From: Actinomycetota bacterium
GTDB lineage: Bacteria; Actinomycetota; Thermoleophilia; Gaiellales; Gaiellaceae
Assembly (NCBI GenBank): GCA_003152275.1
Contig: PLZU01000091.1
Coordinates: 75,474-139,473 of the forward strand
Direction: 5' to 3'
DNA: 64,000 nucleotides
A program made the translations under genes and the position numbers. The notes below the pieces were generated by a model that worked only from the letters and a program-made list of their open reading frames with translations, was not told where the DNA came from and did not search any database. Shown here piece by piece: positions 56,343-64,000 of the stretch. Each line of letters opens with the position of its first letter. The stretch's first letter is position 1.

Positions 56343-56711
56343 ATGAACAGACGAGACGCACGATTCTTTTTGCTTCTCTCGGTCATGGCGGTGGCAGCGT
56401 TTCCCGCGGCTGCTGTCGCCAGCCCGACGCAGTTCAGGCTGCGAATCTTCGACCCCAGCGGGCTCGTGAAAACGGAGGTCACTATCGTCGACGTTGTGCG
56501 TTCATCTGTCCGTGCGGTGCGGCAGCCCTTCGGTTCCGCCTCGTTGGTCGGAAACTTCACAAAGGCGGGTGCTACGAAGTTCTGCGATCTCACCCGCGCT
56601 CTTGCGCGGCGGGGCTCACGGCTACGGAGGGCTCAGCACTTCGCCTTTGAGGTCGCAGGCCGCATCTACACACGCCCGTCGTCCGGTCAAGACCGCGGTC
56701 TGGCTCGCTGA
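56343..56711 (+). CDS. Secreted fragment resembling the SecDF P1-head domain, probably partial
   Basis: Signal peptide; GNFTKAGATKFCDLTRALARRGSRLRRAQHFAFEVAGRIYTRP. Confidence 0.5.
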   Translation: MNRRDARFFLLLSVMAVAAFPAAAVASPTQFRLRIFDPSGLVKTEVTIVDVVRSSVRAVRQPFGSASLVGNFTKAGATKFCDLTRALARRGSRLRRAQHFAFEVAGRIYTRPSSGQDRGLAR

Positions 56712-56772
56712 TACTGCGAAGACCGTTTGACTGCGTCGCGCAGAGGATGCGGCGAGTCGCTTGACATCCGCG

Positions 56773-57516
56773 TCATCCCATCGAGTGTGTTGTCGCCATG
56801 TACCGCTCGATGACCTCATCCGGTGGGCCGATCTCGACGATTTCACCTCGATAGAGGCGCATGACGCGGTCGCATTGCTTTTCCATCGCGTCCACGTCAT
56901 GGCTGACAAACACGATCGTCTTTCCTTGCGACCGAATCGTCTCGAGCGTCTCGAAGCACTTCTCCTGGAACTCCTGGTCCCCGACCGCCAGGACCTCGTC
57001 GAGCAACAGGATTTCGAATTCGACGCGGATCGACACGGAGTACGCCAACCGCACCTTCATCCCCGACGAGAAGTTCTTGAGCTTCTGATCCATAAACCGC
57101 TCGAGACCTGCAAAGGCCACGATCTCGTCGTATCGCTCCTCGATCTGCCTCATGGTCAGGCCCAGGAGTGCGCCGTTCACGCGGACGTTGTCTCGTGCTG
57201 AGAGCTCTTCGTTGAACCCGACCCCCAGCTCGACGAAGGGCGATAGACGGCCAATCACCGTCATGTCCCCGCGCTCGGGCACGTAGATGCCCGCGAGCAA
57301 CTTCAGCAGTGTGCTCTTACCGCTCCCGTTCGGGCCGATGATCCCGAAGAACTCGCCTTGCTCAATGCTGAAACTGACACCCTTGAGTGCATGTAGCTGC
57401 TCGACTTCCACGTGGTGGAAGGGATGGAGGAAGCGCTCCTTGAACGTGTCTTGTCGTTGATGCGGCAGCTTGAAGCTCTTCCAGACGTCCGAAACGTCGA
57501 TGGAGAACACGGTCAC
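56773..57516 (-). CDS. Polysaccharide/teichoic-acid ABC exporter ATP-binding protein (Wzt/TagH type)
   Basis: GIIGPNGSGKSTLLKLLAGIYVPERG, ELGVGFNEELSARDNVRVNGALLGL, FSSGMKVRLAYSVSI, LLDEVLAVGDQEFQEKC. Confidence 0.95.
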   Translation of the reverse strand: MTVFSIDVSDVWKSFKLPHQRQDTFKERFLHPFHHVEVEQLHALKGVSFSIEQGEFFGIIGPNGSGKSTLLKLLAGIYVPERGDMTVIGRLSPFVELGVGFNEELSARDNVRVNGALLGLTMRQIEERYDEIVAFAGLERFMDQKLKNFSSGMKVRLAYSVSIRVEFEILLLDEVLAVGDQEFQEKCFETLETIRSQGKTIVFVSHDVDAMEKQCDRVMRLYRGEIVEIGPPDEVIERYMATTHSMG

Positions 57517-58337
57517 GTCAACTCCGCCAGGTACGGCTCGTCTCGTTTGAAGATCCACCAGGCGATCATGAGCATGATCGTGAGGGTGGCGAGCGGAACT
57601 GCGCGCGCAGCCTCGGAGCCGTAGACCACTGCGACTGTCATCGCCTCTCTTTGCGGAACGATGACGGCGCGAATGTCCTGGAGCACCTGGACGAACGGGT
57701 TTGCGAAGGCGATGTACTGAGCCCAGCGGGGAAGGAATCCCACCGGATAGATGATCGGGGTCGCGTAGAACAAGAGTTGGCCGGCAAGCTCCCAAACCTG
57801 ACCGATGTCTCGCATGCGCGCGTGAAGCGTGGCGAGGATCACGGAAATAGCAAGCGTGAAGACGTAGAGCTCGAGGAGCAGCAGAGGGACGAAGAGCCAC
57901 GAGAGCGCGGGTCGCAGGCCGTCGATCGCGATCAGGATCGCGAGGACGATCAGGTTCACCGCAAACGTCAGCAGCGTCGTCATCGACGCCGCCATGGGCA
58001 GCACGATGCGCGGAAAGGCCAGCTTCTTAAGCAACGAGCTGTTGCCCACGAACGACCAGAGTCCGAGGTTCGTGGTGTCGAGGAAGAAGGTCCAGAGCAC
58101 GATCCCGATCAGGAGATACGCGGGATAGTGCTTGAAGCCGAGATTGAGCCTGAAGAACCGCCCGAACACCGCGTACAAGACGGCGAAGTAGGCGAGCGGC
58201 TTCGCGACCGACCAGGCGTAGCCAAGTGAAGAGTCGGCGTACTTGAGCTTGAAGTCTGCTACCGAGACGACCCGAAGCACGCGGCCGATGTACGCCAGAT
58301 CGACCCCTTCACTAGCGGCGTTACGGGTTCCCGGCAT
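57513..58337 (-). CDS. Polysaccharide ABC exporter permease (Wzm type)
   Basis: VLRVVSVADFKLKYADSSLGYAWSVAKPLAYFAVLYAVFGRFFRL; FYATPIIYPVGFLP; overlaps ATPase gene. Confidence 0.94.
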   Translation of the reverse strand: MPGTRNAASEGVDLAYIGRVLRVVSVADFKLKYADSSLGYAWSVAKPLAYFAVLYAVFGRFFRLNLGFKHYPAYLLIGIVLWTFFLDTTNLGLWSFVGNSSLLKKLAFPRIVLPMAASMTTLLTFAVNLIVLAILIAIDGLRPALSWLFVPLLLLELYVFTLAISVILATLHARMRDIGQVWELAGQLLFYATPIIYPVGFLPRWAQYIAFANPFVQVLQDIRAVIVPQREAMTVAVVYGSEAARAVPLATLTIMLMIAWWIFKRDEPYLAELT

Positions 58338-58350
58338 GGCGGTAGGGTAG

Positions 58351-59100
58351 TCAGTCCAGTCGCTCGAAGACCGCAAAGCCGTTTCGCGTCGAAGGGTCGC
58401 GCTGGAAGAGTCGGTATCGCGAATCTGCCTCGAGTCTCCGAGTGCTCTCCCAGTTCTTGAACGTCTCCGTGTCGTCGAGGAGGATGAAACGCGCGCCGTA
58501 GACCTCATCCAGCTCGGCGGACCCCGTGAACTCGGACCCGTCGATCAGCACTGCATCGAAGGTGTCGATCCCATGCTGCTGCTTGATCTGGGCGATGCCC
58601 GGGCACGAGAGACTGTGGTCGCTGAGGTAGTCGATGTCCTGCTGCAACCACCCAAGCACCATCTCGAGGGGGAAGTTCCTCAGCCGCGAAGGGACATCCC
58701 GGTAGAACGTCTCCACGTCCTCGAACGAAGGAAATCGCTCCAGAGGAATGCTCGAGACGTTGTAGCAATGAACGAAATCTTCATTGCTCCATCTCGTCAC
58801 CAGCGCGGCGTGCCGCTCGACCGACACTTCGATGCAGTGCAGCCGCGGAAGCGTGGGGTTCCGTCGAGCGCCGCGCACCCAAGCTTCGGTGCTTCCGTCG
58901 CCGGCCGAGCTTCCGATCTCGAGAATCTCGTGCACGCCGGACGTGAAAGCGACCTCTTCAATGATCTGGGCAAAGGGATCACCTTTGATCTCCGGCGGGA
59001 TCAGGTGGTCGAGTTCCGATCCCTTCTGCGTTCCAGCGCTCGAATCCGCGTGATCGCGCCGAAGCCTGCGTCGGGCGTGATCGAGTCCCCTCCAGCGCAC
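58351..59100 (-). CDS. SAM-methyltransferase-like protein of polysaccharide cluster (start uncertain)
   Basis: VHEILEIGSSAGDGSTEAWVRGARRNPTLPRLHCIEVS, FDAVLIDGSEFTGSAELDEVYGARFILLDDTETFKNW. Confidence 0.65.
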   Translation of the reverse strand: MRWRGLDHARRRLRRDHADSSAGTQKGSELDHLIPPEIKGDPFAQIIEEVAFTSGVHEILEIGSSAGDGSTEAWVRGARRNPTLPRLHCIEVSVERHAALVTRWSNEDFVHCYNVSSIPLERFPSFEDVETFYRDVPSRLRNFPLEMVLGWLQQDIDYLSDHSLSCPGIAQIKQQHGIDTFDAVLIDGSEFTGSAELDEVYGARFILLDDTETFKNWESTRRLEADSRYRLFQRDPSTRNGFAVFERLD

Positions 59101-59109
59101 CGGGTCAGA

Positions 59110-61395
59110 CTAACGCGTCGCCAACGCGGCCTTCACCGAGCGAAGCCGGCGCACCGCCCACGGCGGCAGGCGGCGTAGCGCGAAGCTCCTGAGTCGGTGG
59201 CTCGCCCGAGACCTGACGTCGGGAGTCTTCTCTGGTGGGCGAGGACGTTGGGTCGCACGTCGCTGCGCCTGCGCCCGCGCTTGCGTCTCCCGACTTGCTT
59301 GCCAGACCGCCGTTCGTGTGCTGCGATCGCCCGCAGTCTCAGCCAACGCCGCGTCAAGTAGCAAGGAGGCGAAGGTCGACGCCGCTTGTCGCCAGTCGAA
59401 CTTCGAAGCCCGCTGCAGCCCAGCCGACACCATCGCTGCCCGGCGAGTCGGGTCGCGCACGAGATCGAACGCCTCGGCGAGCTCGACGGGATCATCTGGA
59501 TCCACGTAGAGCGCCGCGTCTCCTGCGACCTCGGGAACGGACGCGACGGACGTTGCGATGACCGGGCATCCGGAGGCCATCGCCTCGATGATGGGCAGCC
59601 CGAAACCTTCATAGCGCGACGGGTAGGCGAGAGCCACCGCACCGGCGTACGCCAGCCTGAGCTGCGCGTCCGTCAGGTCGAGACGACTGACCTGCGCTCG
59701 GCGCGCCCTGCCGCTGAGTTCTGGCTCGATCTCGGGCTGGCCGCCGACACACACGATGTCGCACTCCTCCGCGCCTGCCCAGGTGTCGAAGGCGCGAAAG
59801 ACGAGCTCGACGTTCTTGTAGCCGTCGACGCCGCGCCGCTCTCCTACGACCAGCACGTAGGGACGCTGAAGGGAATGCTCGCGGCGGAACGCCGCCGCTT
59901 CGTCCGCCGTCGCAGGCGAGAAGACCTCGTCGACTCCGAGCAAGACGACGTGCGCAGGCCGTCCCTCCGTGCTCGGCTCGAGCTCCAGCAGATCGCGGCG
60001 CGTGTTTTCAGAGATGCAGGCATAGCTGCTCGCATGCTCGATTGCGTGGCGTTTCTCGTCCCACACCGGGTCGGACATGTCGAGACCGAGTCGCTCTGGG
60101 ATCATGTCGTAGACGAGCATCAAGCTCGGCGTGCCGATCGGTGCGGTGTAGTAGGTCGATACGAACAGCCCGGCACCCTCCTCGTCGCAGACCCGTTGGA
60201 GCAGTAGCGAGTCCTCGGCCGAGCGGTCGGCGGTCCAGCGAGGAAGGGACCGCGTCTTCAGACCGGGAAGCCGCGGGCCGCAGCCTCCGCGATCTAGAAA
60301 GACGACGCGCTCCGCGAAGCCCGACTCGAGCCATTGGTTGAGAAACGAGCGCCATACCCGTGCAATGCCGGTCGTCGAGAAGTCCTGGAAGAAGACGCCG
60401 TCGACGACGATGACTCCGACGTCGACCGGCTCGTTTGGGATGCGTTCGTCCGGGCGCGGTTTAGAGAACGCCCACGTTCCACTACGGCGAGCGGCCAACG
60501 GTACGACGTGGGTCCGGGACACGGCGTCCGCGAGCGTGTCGTCCTGAACCCACGGAAGATACTCCGCGAGCCGCACGGGTCCTCCCGCCTCGATTGCGTT
60601 CTGCAGCGCCCGCCAGCCCTCGAGTGCGCCCGTGTAGCCGTAGTAGAGCTCCTTGAAGCGCACTTGCTCCTCGTTTGCGTAGGCGTAGTGCTGGAAGACT
60701 GCGCCTACATGCTCGGTTTCGTCTTGCAGAAACGGCCGAGCCTTGCCGACATCGACAGAGGGCCGCTGTCGAACCAGCGTCGGTGGTTCGTGCGCCTCCC
60801 ACCGGTCGCCCGGCCGGAAGCGCCACGTGCGCAACCATTCGACGCTCGGGTTCTGAGCGTAGTTGTACCGTGTAGTCACGACTGCTTCAGGGCCGACGAA
60901 GTAGTCGCACCAGTAATACGCGGCCGTGCGTTCCGGTTGCTCCAGGAAGCGATCGCGCATCCTGCTGATCTGCTCCGACGTCCACAGCTCGTCCACGTCG
61001 AGCTGCCAGAGCAGACACTCCTCGCGGATGTTCGCGAGCGGCGTGGAGACCATCTCGCGCTTTCCGTCCCAGATGCCCGCTCGAGGCCGGTAGAGCGAGA
61101 TACGACCCGGCTCGAACGCTGCGATCTCATCGAGATAGGCCGTCGTTCCATCGATGCTGAGCCCGCCTCGGTGCATCTCGTCATCGACTCGTCCCCCACC
61201 GGCGACACTCCACGCGGTGTCGTGGACGAGCGACGCGACTCCCTCCACGACGTGCCAGTGCCAGCGAAATGGGAGCTCGCGAAGAACGTCGACGTGGTAC
61301 CGGATGAACGGTTCGCCGTTCAGCACGATTGTGAAGAAATGGATGGGGAGCTCCCCGCCCACGTGCTGGGTCGCCTTCGACGTCAACGCAGGCAT
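59110..61395 (-). CDS. Two-domain glycosyltransferase (N-terminal GT-A-like + C-terminal GT4)
   Basis: [34 protein letters not shown]-terminal [69 protein letters not shown]. Confidence 0.87.
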   Translation of the reverse strand: MPALTSKATQHVGGELPIHFFTIVLNGEPFIRYHVDVLRELPFRWHWHVVEGVASLVHDTAWSVAGGGRVDDEMHRGGLSIDGTTAYLDEIAAFEPGRISLYRPRAGIWDGKREMVSTPLANIREECLLWQLDVDELWTSEQISRMRDRFLEQPERTAAYYWCDYFVGPEAVVTTRYNYAQNPSVEWLRTWRFRPGDRWEAHEPPTLVRQRPSVDVGKARPFLQDETEHVGAVFQHYAYANEEQVRFKELYYGYTGALEGWRALQNAIEAGGPVRLAEYLPWVQDDTLADAVSRTHVVPLAARRSGTWAFSKPRPDERIPNEPVDVGVIVVDGVFFQDFSTTGIARVWRSFLNQWLESGFAERVVFLDRGGCGPRLPGLKTRSLPRWTADRSAEDSLLLQRVCDEEGAGLFVSTYYTAPIGTPSLMLVYDMIPERLGLDMSDPVWDEKRHAIEHASSYACISENTRRDLLELEPSTEGRPAHVVLLGVDEVFSPATADEAAAFRREHSLQRPYVLVVGERRGVDGYKNVELVFRAFDTWAGAEECDIVCVGGQPEIEPELSGRARRAQVSRLDLTDAQLRLAYAGAVALAYPSRYEGFGLPIIEAMASGCPVIATSVASVPEVAGDAALYVDPDDPVELAEAFDLVRDPTRRAAMVSAGLQRASKFDWRQAASTFASLLLDAALAETAGDRSTRTAVWQASRETQARAQAQRRATQRPRPPEKTPDVRSRASHRLRSFALRRLPPWAVRRLRSVKAALATR

Positions 61396-61448
61396 CGTAG
61401 ACGCCTACCGGGAGCGCCAGCCTTCGAGACTGCGGCTAGCCTCCGGTC

Positions 61449-63464
61449 GTGCTGACGCTGTTCACCGTTCCGAAGCCGTTCCAGGGCCACATCGGCGACA
61501 TCCAACGGAATGCCGTCGAGAGTTGGCGCGCGCTCGCTCCAGACATCCAGATCATCCTCGTCGGCGACGAGGACGGCGTCGAAGAGGCCGCCCGAGAGAC
61601 CGGCGTCGAGCACCTCGGTGGGCTCGAGCGGAACGAGCGACGCACGCCGCGGCTTGATAGCGCCTTCGAGCTTGTCGAAGAAGTGGCGCGCCACCCGCTC
61701 TGGTGCTACCTCAACGCGGACATCGTGCTCCTTGACGACTTCTTGCCGGCAGTCTCACAGGTCACAGCGCGGTTCGAGTCGTTTCTCATGGTTGGAGAGT
61801 CGCGCGATCTGCCCTTTGGGCCGGGTGCGCTGCTCGGCGATCCCGCGGTTCGCCGCACTCTGCGGCAACGGGCGCTCGCAGACGGCCGATTACGCGGGTA
61901 CGCGGCGCTCGACTACTTCGTCTTTCCGAGGGGTCATTTCGGAGAGCTTCCACCGTTTCTCATCGGTCGCGCGTGCTTCGACAACTGGCTGGTCTGGCGT
62001 GCGCGGCAGCGCGGTCCTGTCGTCGATGCAACACGGAGGGTCGTGTCCGTTCACCAGTCACATGGCTACGCCCACGTCGCCGGTGGTCTCGAGGAGGCGT
62101 ACTACGGAGACGAGGCGAAGCACAACGAACGTCTCGCAGGCGGGCGGGCGCACATCTACTCGCTCCACGATGCAACCCATCGACTCGCCCGGAGCGGCCG
62201 CCTCTATCGCTACCTGGGCTCGACGTTCCGCGCACGTGAGCAGGCTCGAAAGGCGAGGGTCCGCGTCCAGCTGAAGATCGAGGCTCGGCGATTCCGGCGG
62301 CGCCAAGGGCAACCTGTGCGCCTGGTAGGCGTCTTCCCGGAGCCGACCCCCTACCGAAGCCCGCTCCTCGATGCTGTTGCACAGGTTGAGGGTCTCGACC
62401 TCTCCGTGTTGTATGCGGCCCACAGCGTCGCGGGCCGCACATGGGCGTTGACGCCGCCCCTGCACACGCACTGGGTGATGCGGAGCGTCCGCGTGCCGGG
62501 CGCTCCGCGCGTGCTCCGGCATGCCTACCCGGTCAACTATGCGATCTGGCGTGCGCTCTTCCGCCTCAGACCGGAATGCGTGATCGTTTCGGGCTGGAGC
62601 ACGTTCGCGGCGCAGGCAGCCATCGTCTGGTGTCGGATGCGGCACATCCCGTATCTGCTCGTCGTCGAAAGTCATGATCGCGATCCCCGCCCCGGGTGGC
62701 GCCGTGCCTTTAAGGCGGCCGTCGTTCCTCGGGTGGTGAAAGGCGCTGCGGGTGTGCTCGTGGCGGGCTCGCTCGCACGCGAGTCGATGATCAGCCGAGG
62801 AGCGGACCCGGCGCGCATTCGCATCTTCGCGAACACCGTCGACGTGCGTGCCTTGGGCGAGCGAGCGGAACACCTTGCCCAGGAGCGCTTCGCGCTGCGG
62901 GAGTCGCTCGGTCTGGTCGAGAACGACGTCGCCGTTCTCTCGGTTGCGCGGCTCGTGCCCGAGAAGGGATTGGCGACCCTTGTTCGTGCGGCGGCCGAAG
63001 CAGAAGATCCGCGGATTGTCATTGTGGTGGCCGGGAGCGGTCCGGAGCGGGAGCGGCTCCGGCGCTTGGCGGACGAATTCGGGGTACGCCTCGTCCTCCT
63101 GGGCGATGTGGACTGGGCGGACATCGCCGAGGTCTACGTCGCGGCCGATGTATTCGCGCTCCTTTCCGACAGCGAGCCGTGGGGAGTTGTGGTCAACGAG
63201 GCGGCCGCGTGCGGGCTTCCACTGGTGCTCTCCGACGCCGTCGGAGCCGCTCACGACCTTCTGGCTGACGGTGAGAACGGTCGCCGGGTACCGACCGGCG
63301 ACAGTCGCGCTGCGTCTGCTGCGTTGAAGGAGTTGGCGAGCAACCCCGCACGGCGAGTTGCGTTCGGCGGAGCGTCACGAGCCCGCGTGGCCGACTGGGG
63401 TTATGACGACAGTGTGCGAGGCCTCGTCGAGCTCGCGCAGCTTGCTGTAAAGAAAACGCTCTAG
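61449..63464 (+). CDS. Two-domain glycosyltransferase (N-terminal GT-A-like + C-terminal GT4)
   Basis: LTLFTVPKPFQGHIGDIQRNAVESW, CYLNADIVLLDDFL; C-terminal VLSVARLVPEKGLATLVRAAAEA, LSDSEPWGVVVNEAAACGLPLVLS. Confidence 0.87.
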   Translation: MLTLFTVPKPFQGHIGDIQRNAVESWRALAPDIQIILVGDEDGVEEAARETGVEHLGGLERNERRTPRLDSAFELVEEVARHPLWCYLNADIVLLDDFLPAVSQVTARFESFLMVGESRDLPFGPGALLGDPAVRRTLRQRALADGRLRGYAALDYFVFPRGHFGELPPFLIGRACFDNWLVWRARQRGPVVDATRRVVSVHQSHGYAHVAGGLEEAYYGDEAKHNERLAGGRAHIYSLHDATHRLARSGRLYRYLGSTFRAREQARKARVRVQLKIEARRFRRRQGQPVRLVGVFPEPTPYRSPLLDAVAQVEGLDLSVLYAAHSVAGRTWALTPPLHTHWVMRSVRVPGAPRVLRHAYPVNYAIWRALFRLRPECVIVSGWSTFAAQAAIVWCRMRHIPYLLVVESHDRDPRPGWRRAFKAAVVPRVVKGAAGVLVAGSLARESMISRGADPARIRIFANTVDVRALGERAEHLAQERFALRESLGLVENDVAVLSVARLVPEKGLATLVRAAAEAEDPRIVIVVAGSGPERERLRRLADEFGVRLVLLGDVDWADIAEVYVAADVFALLSDSEPWGVVVNEAAACGLPLVLSDAVGAAHDLLADGENGRRVPTGDSRAASAALKELASNPARRVAFGGASRARVADWGYDDSVRGLVELAQLAVKKTL

Positions 63465-63510
63465 GACCACGAGAAATTCTGATCTCGAGCCGTCGCGCTA
63501 GCTTTAGCGC

Positions 63511-64000
63511 GTGCGTCCGCGAATTCTCCTGCTCAACCAGTACTACTGGCCCGGAGTAGAGGCGACTGCACACCTCCTGTCCGAGCTCTGCGAGGGGCTC
63601 GCAGAGGATTTCGACGTCACCGTCGTCACCGGGCGGCTGCGCGGACGCCCGGAGCTGCCCACCCGTGAGACGCGGAACGGGGTAAAGATCGTCCGCGTCG
63701 AGTCGACCGCGTACGACCGGTCGAATCTCTTTCGCCGGTCACTCAACTATGTGACATATCTCGTGGCCGCACCGCGTACCGCGCTTGCGGAGCCGCGCCC
63801 CGACGTCGTCGTGTGCGGAACCGATCCTCCGATTATCGGCAATGTGGCACTCGCAATCGCGCGCAGGCACCGCGCGCCGCTAGTCGTGATCAGCGAGGAT
63901 GTATTTCCGGAGGTCGCCGTCGCGCTGCACCGCCTCGAGAACCGACCGCTGGTCAAGCTCCTCCGTGTCCTCGTCGCGAAGTATCTTCGCCGGGCTGACC
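63511..64000 (+). CDS. Glycosyltransferase family 4, truncated by window edge
   Basis: GTG start; VRPRILLLNQYYWPGVEATAHLLSELCEGLAEDFDVTVVTGRLRGRPELPTRETRNGVKIVRVES; missed by ORF track. Confidence 0.85.
   Translation, partial: MRPRILLLNQYYWPGVEATAHLLSELCEGLAEDFDVTVVTGRLRGRPELPTRETRNGVKIVRVESTAYDRSNLFRRSLNYVTYLVAAPRTALAEPRPDVVVCGTDPPIIGNVALAIARRHRAPLVVISEDVFPEVAVALHRLENRPLVKLLRVLVAKYLRRAD

Noticed and set aside
1-64000. CRISPR arrays, tRNA or rRNA genes
   Set aside because: No regularly spaced direct repeats, tRNA cloverleaf with TTCRANNC box or rRNA segments recognised by eye; a tRNAscan or Infernal run could still find something missed

Overview
High-GC actinobacterial chromosome segment; codon usage and gene content suggest Thermoleophilia, which is inference only. 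Main parts: (1) ~0.6-9.0 kb, a tightly overlapping operon of FrdA/NadB-like flavoprotein, class I fumarase-type hydratase alpha and beta, ComA-like phosphosulfolactate synthase, CysH (PAPS-reductase type), CysC, CysD, CysN and a TauE-family exporter, followed by a degraded PLP enzyme. It lacks sulfite reductase and looks like a dedicated sulfate-to-sulfonate biosynthesis and export pathway; this is my best candidate for an undescribed system. (2) ~9-41 kb, envelope and polysaccharide genes (Wzy ligases, flippase, glycosyltransferases, ATP-grasp enzymes, epimerase, DegT aminotransferase) interspersed with TetR/MFS pairs, HelD-like helicase, AKR, LLM oxidoreductase, GGDEF and an orphan ModA. (3) ~41.2-44.2 kb, a small decayed tyrosine-integrase element sitting between a truncated and a complete wzy-like gene. 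(4) ~44-64 kb, further polysaccharide export genes (Wzm/Wzt-type ABC transporter, heparinase II/III-like, a STELLO-like protein, fused glycosyltransferases, FitAB/VapBC-type toxin-antitoxin) plus decayed genes. Many transcription-unit starts show a TANNNT -10 box 5-9 nt upstream of the start codon, consistent with leaderless mRNAs. No tRNA, rRNA or CRISPR array was recognised. All family calls come from reading motifs, not from database searches.
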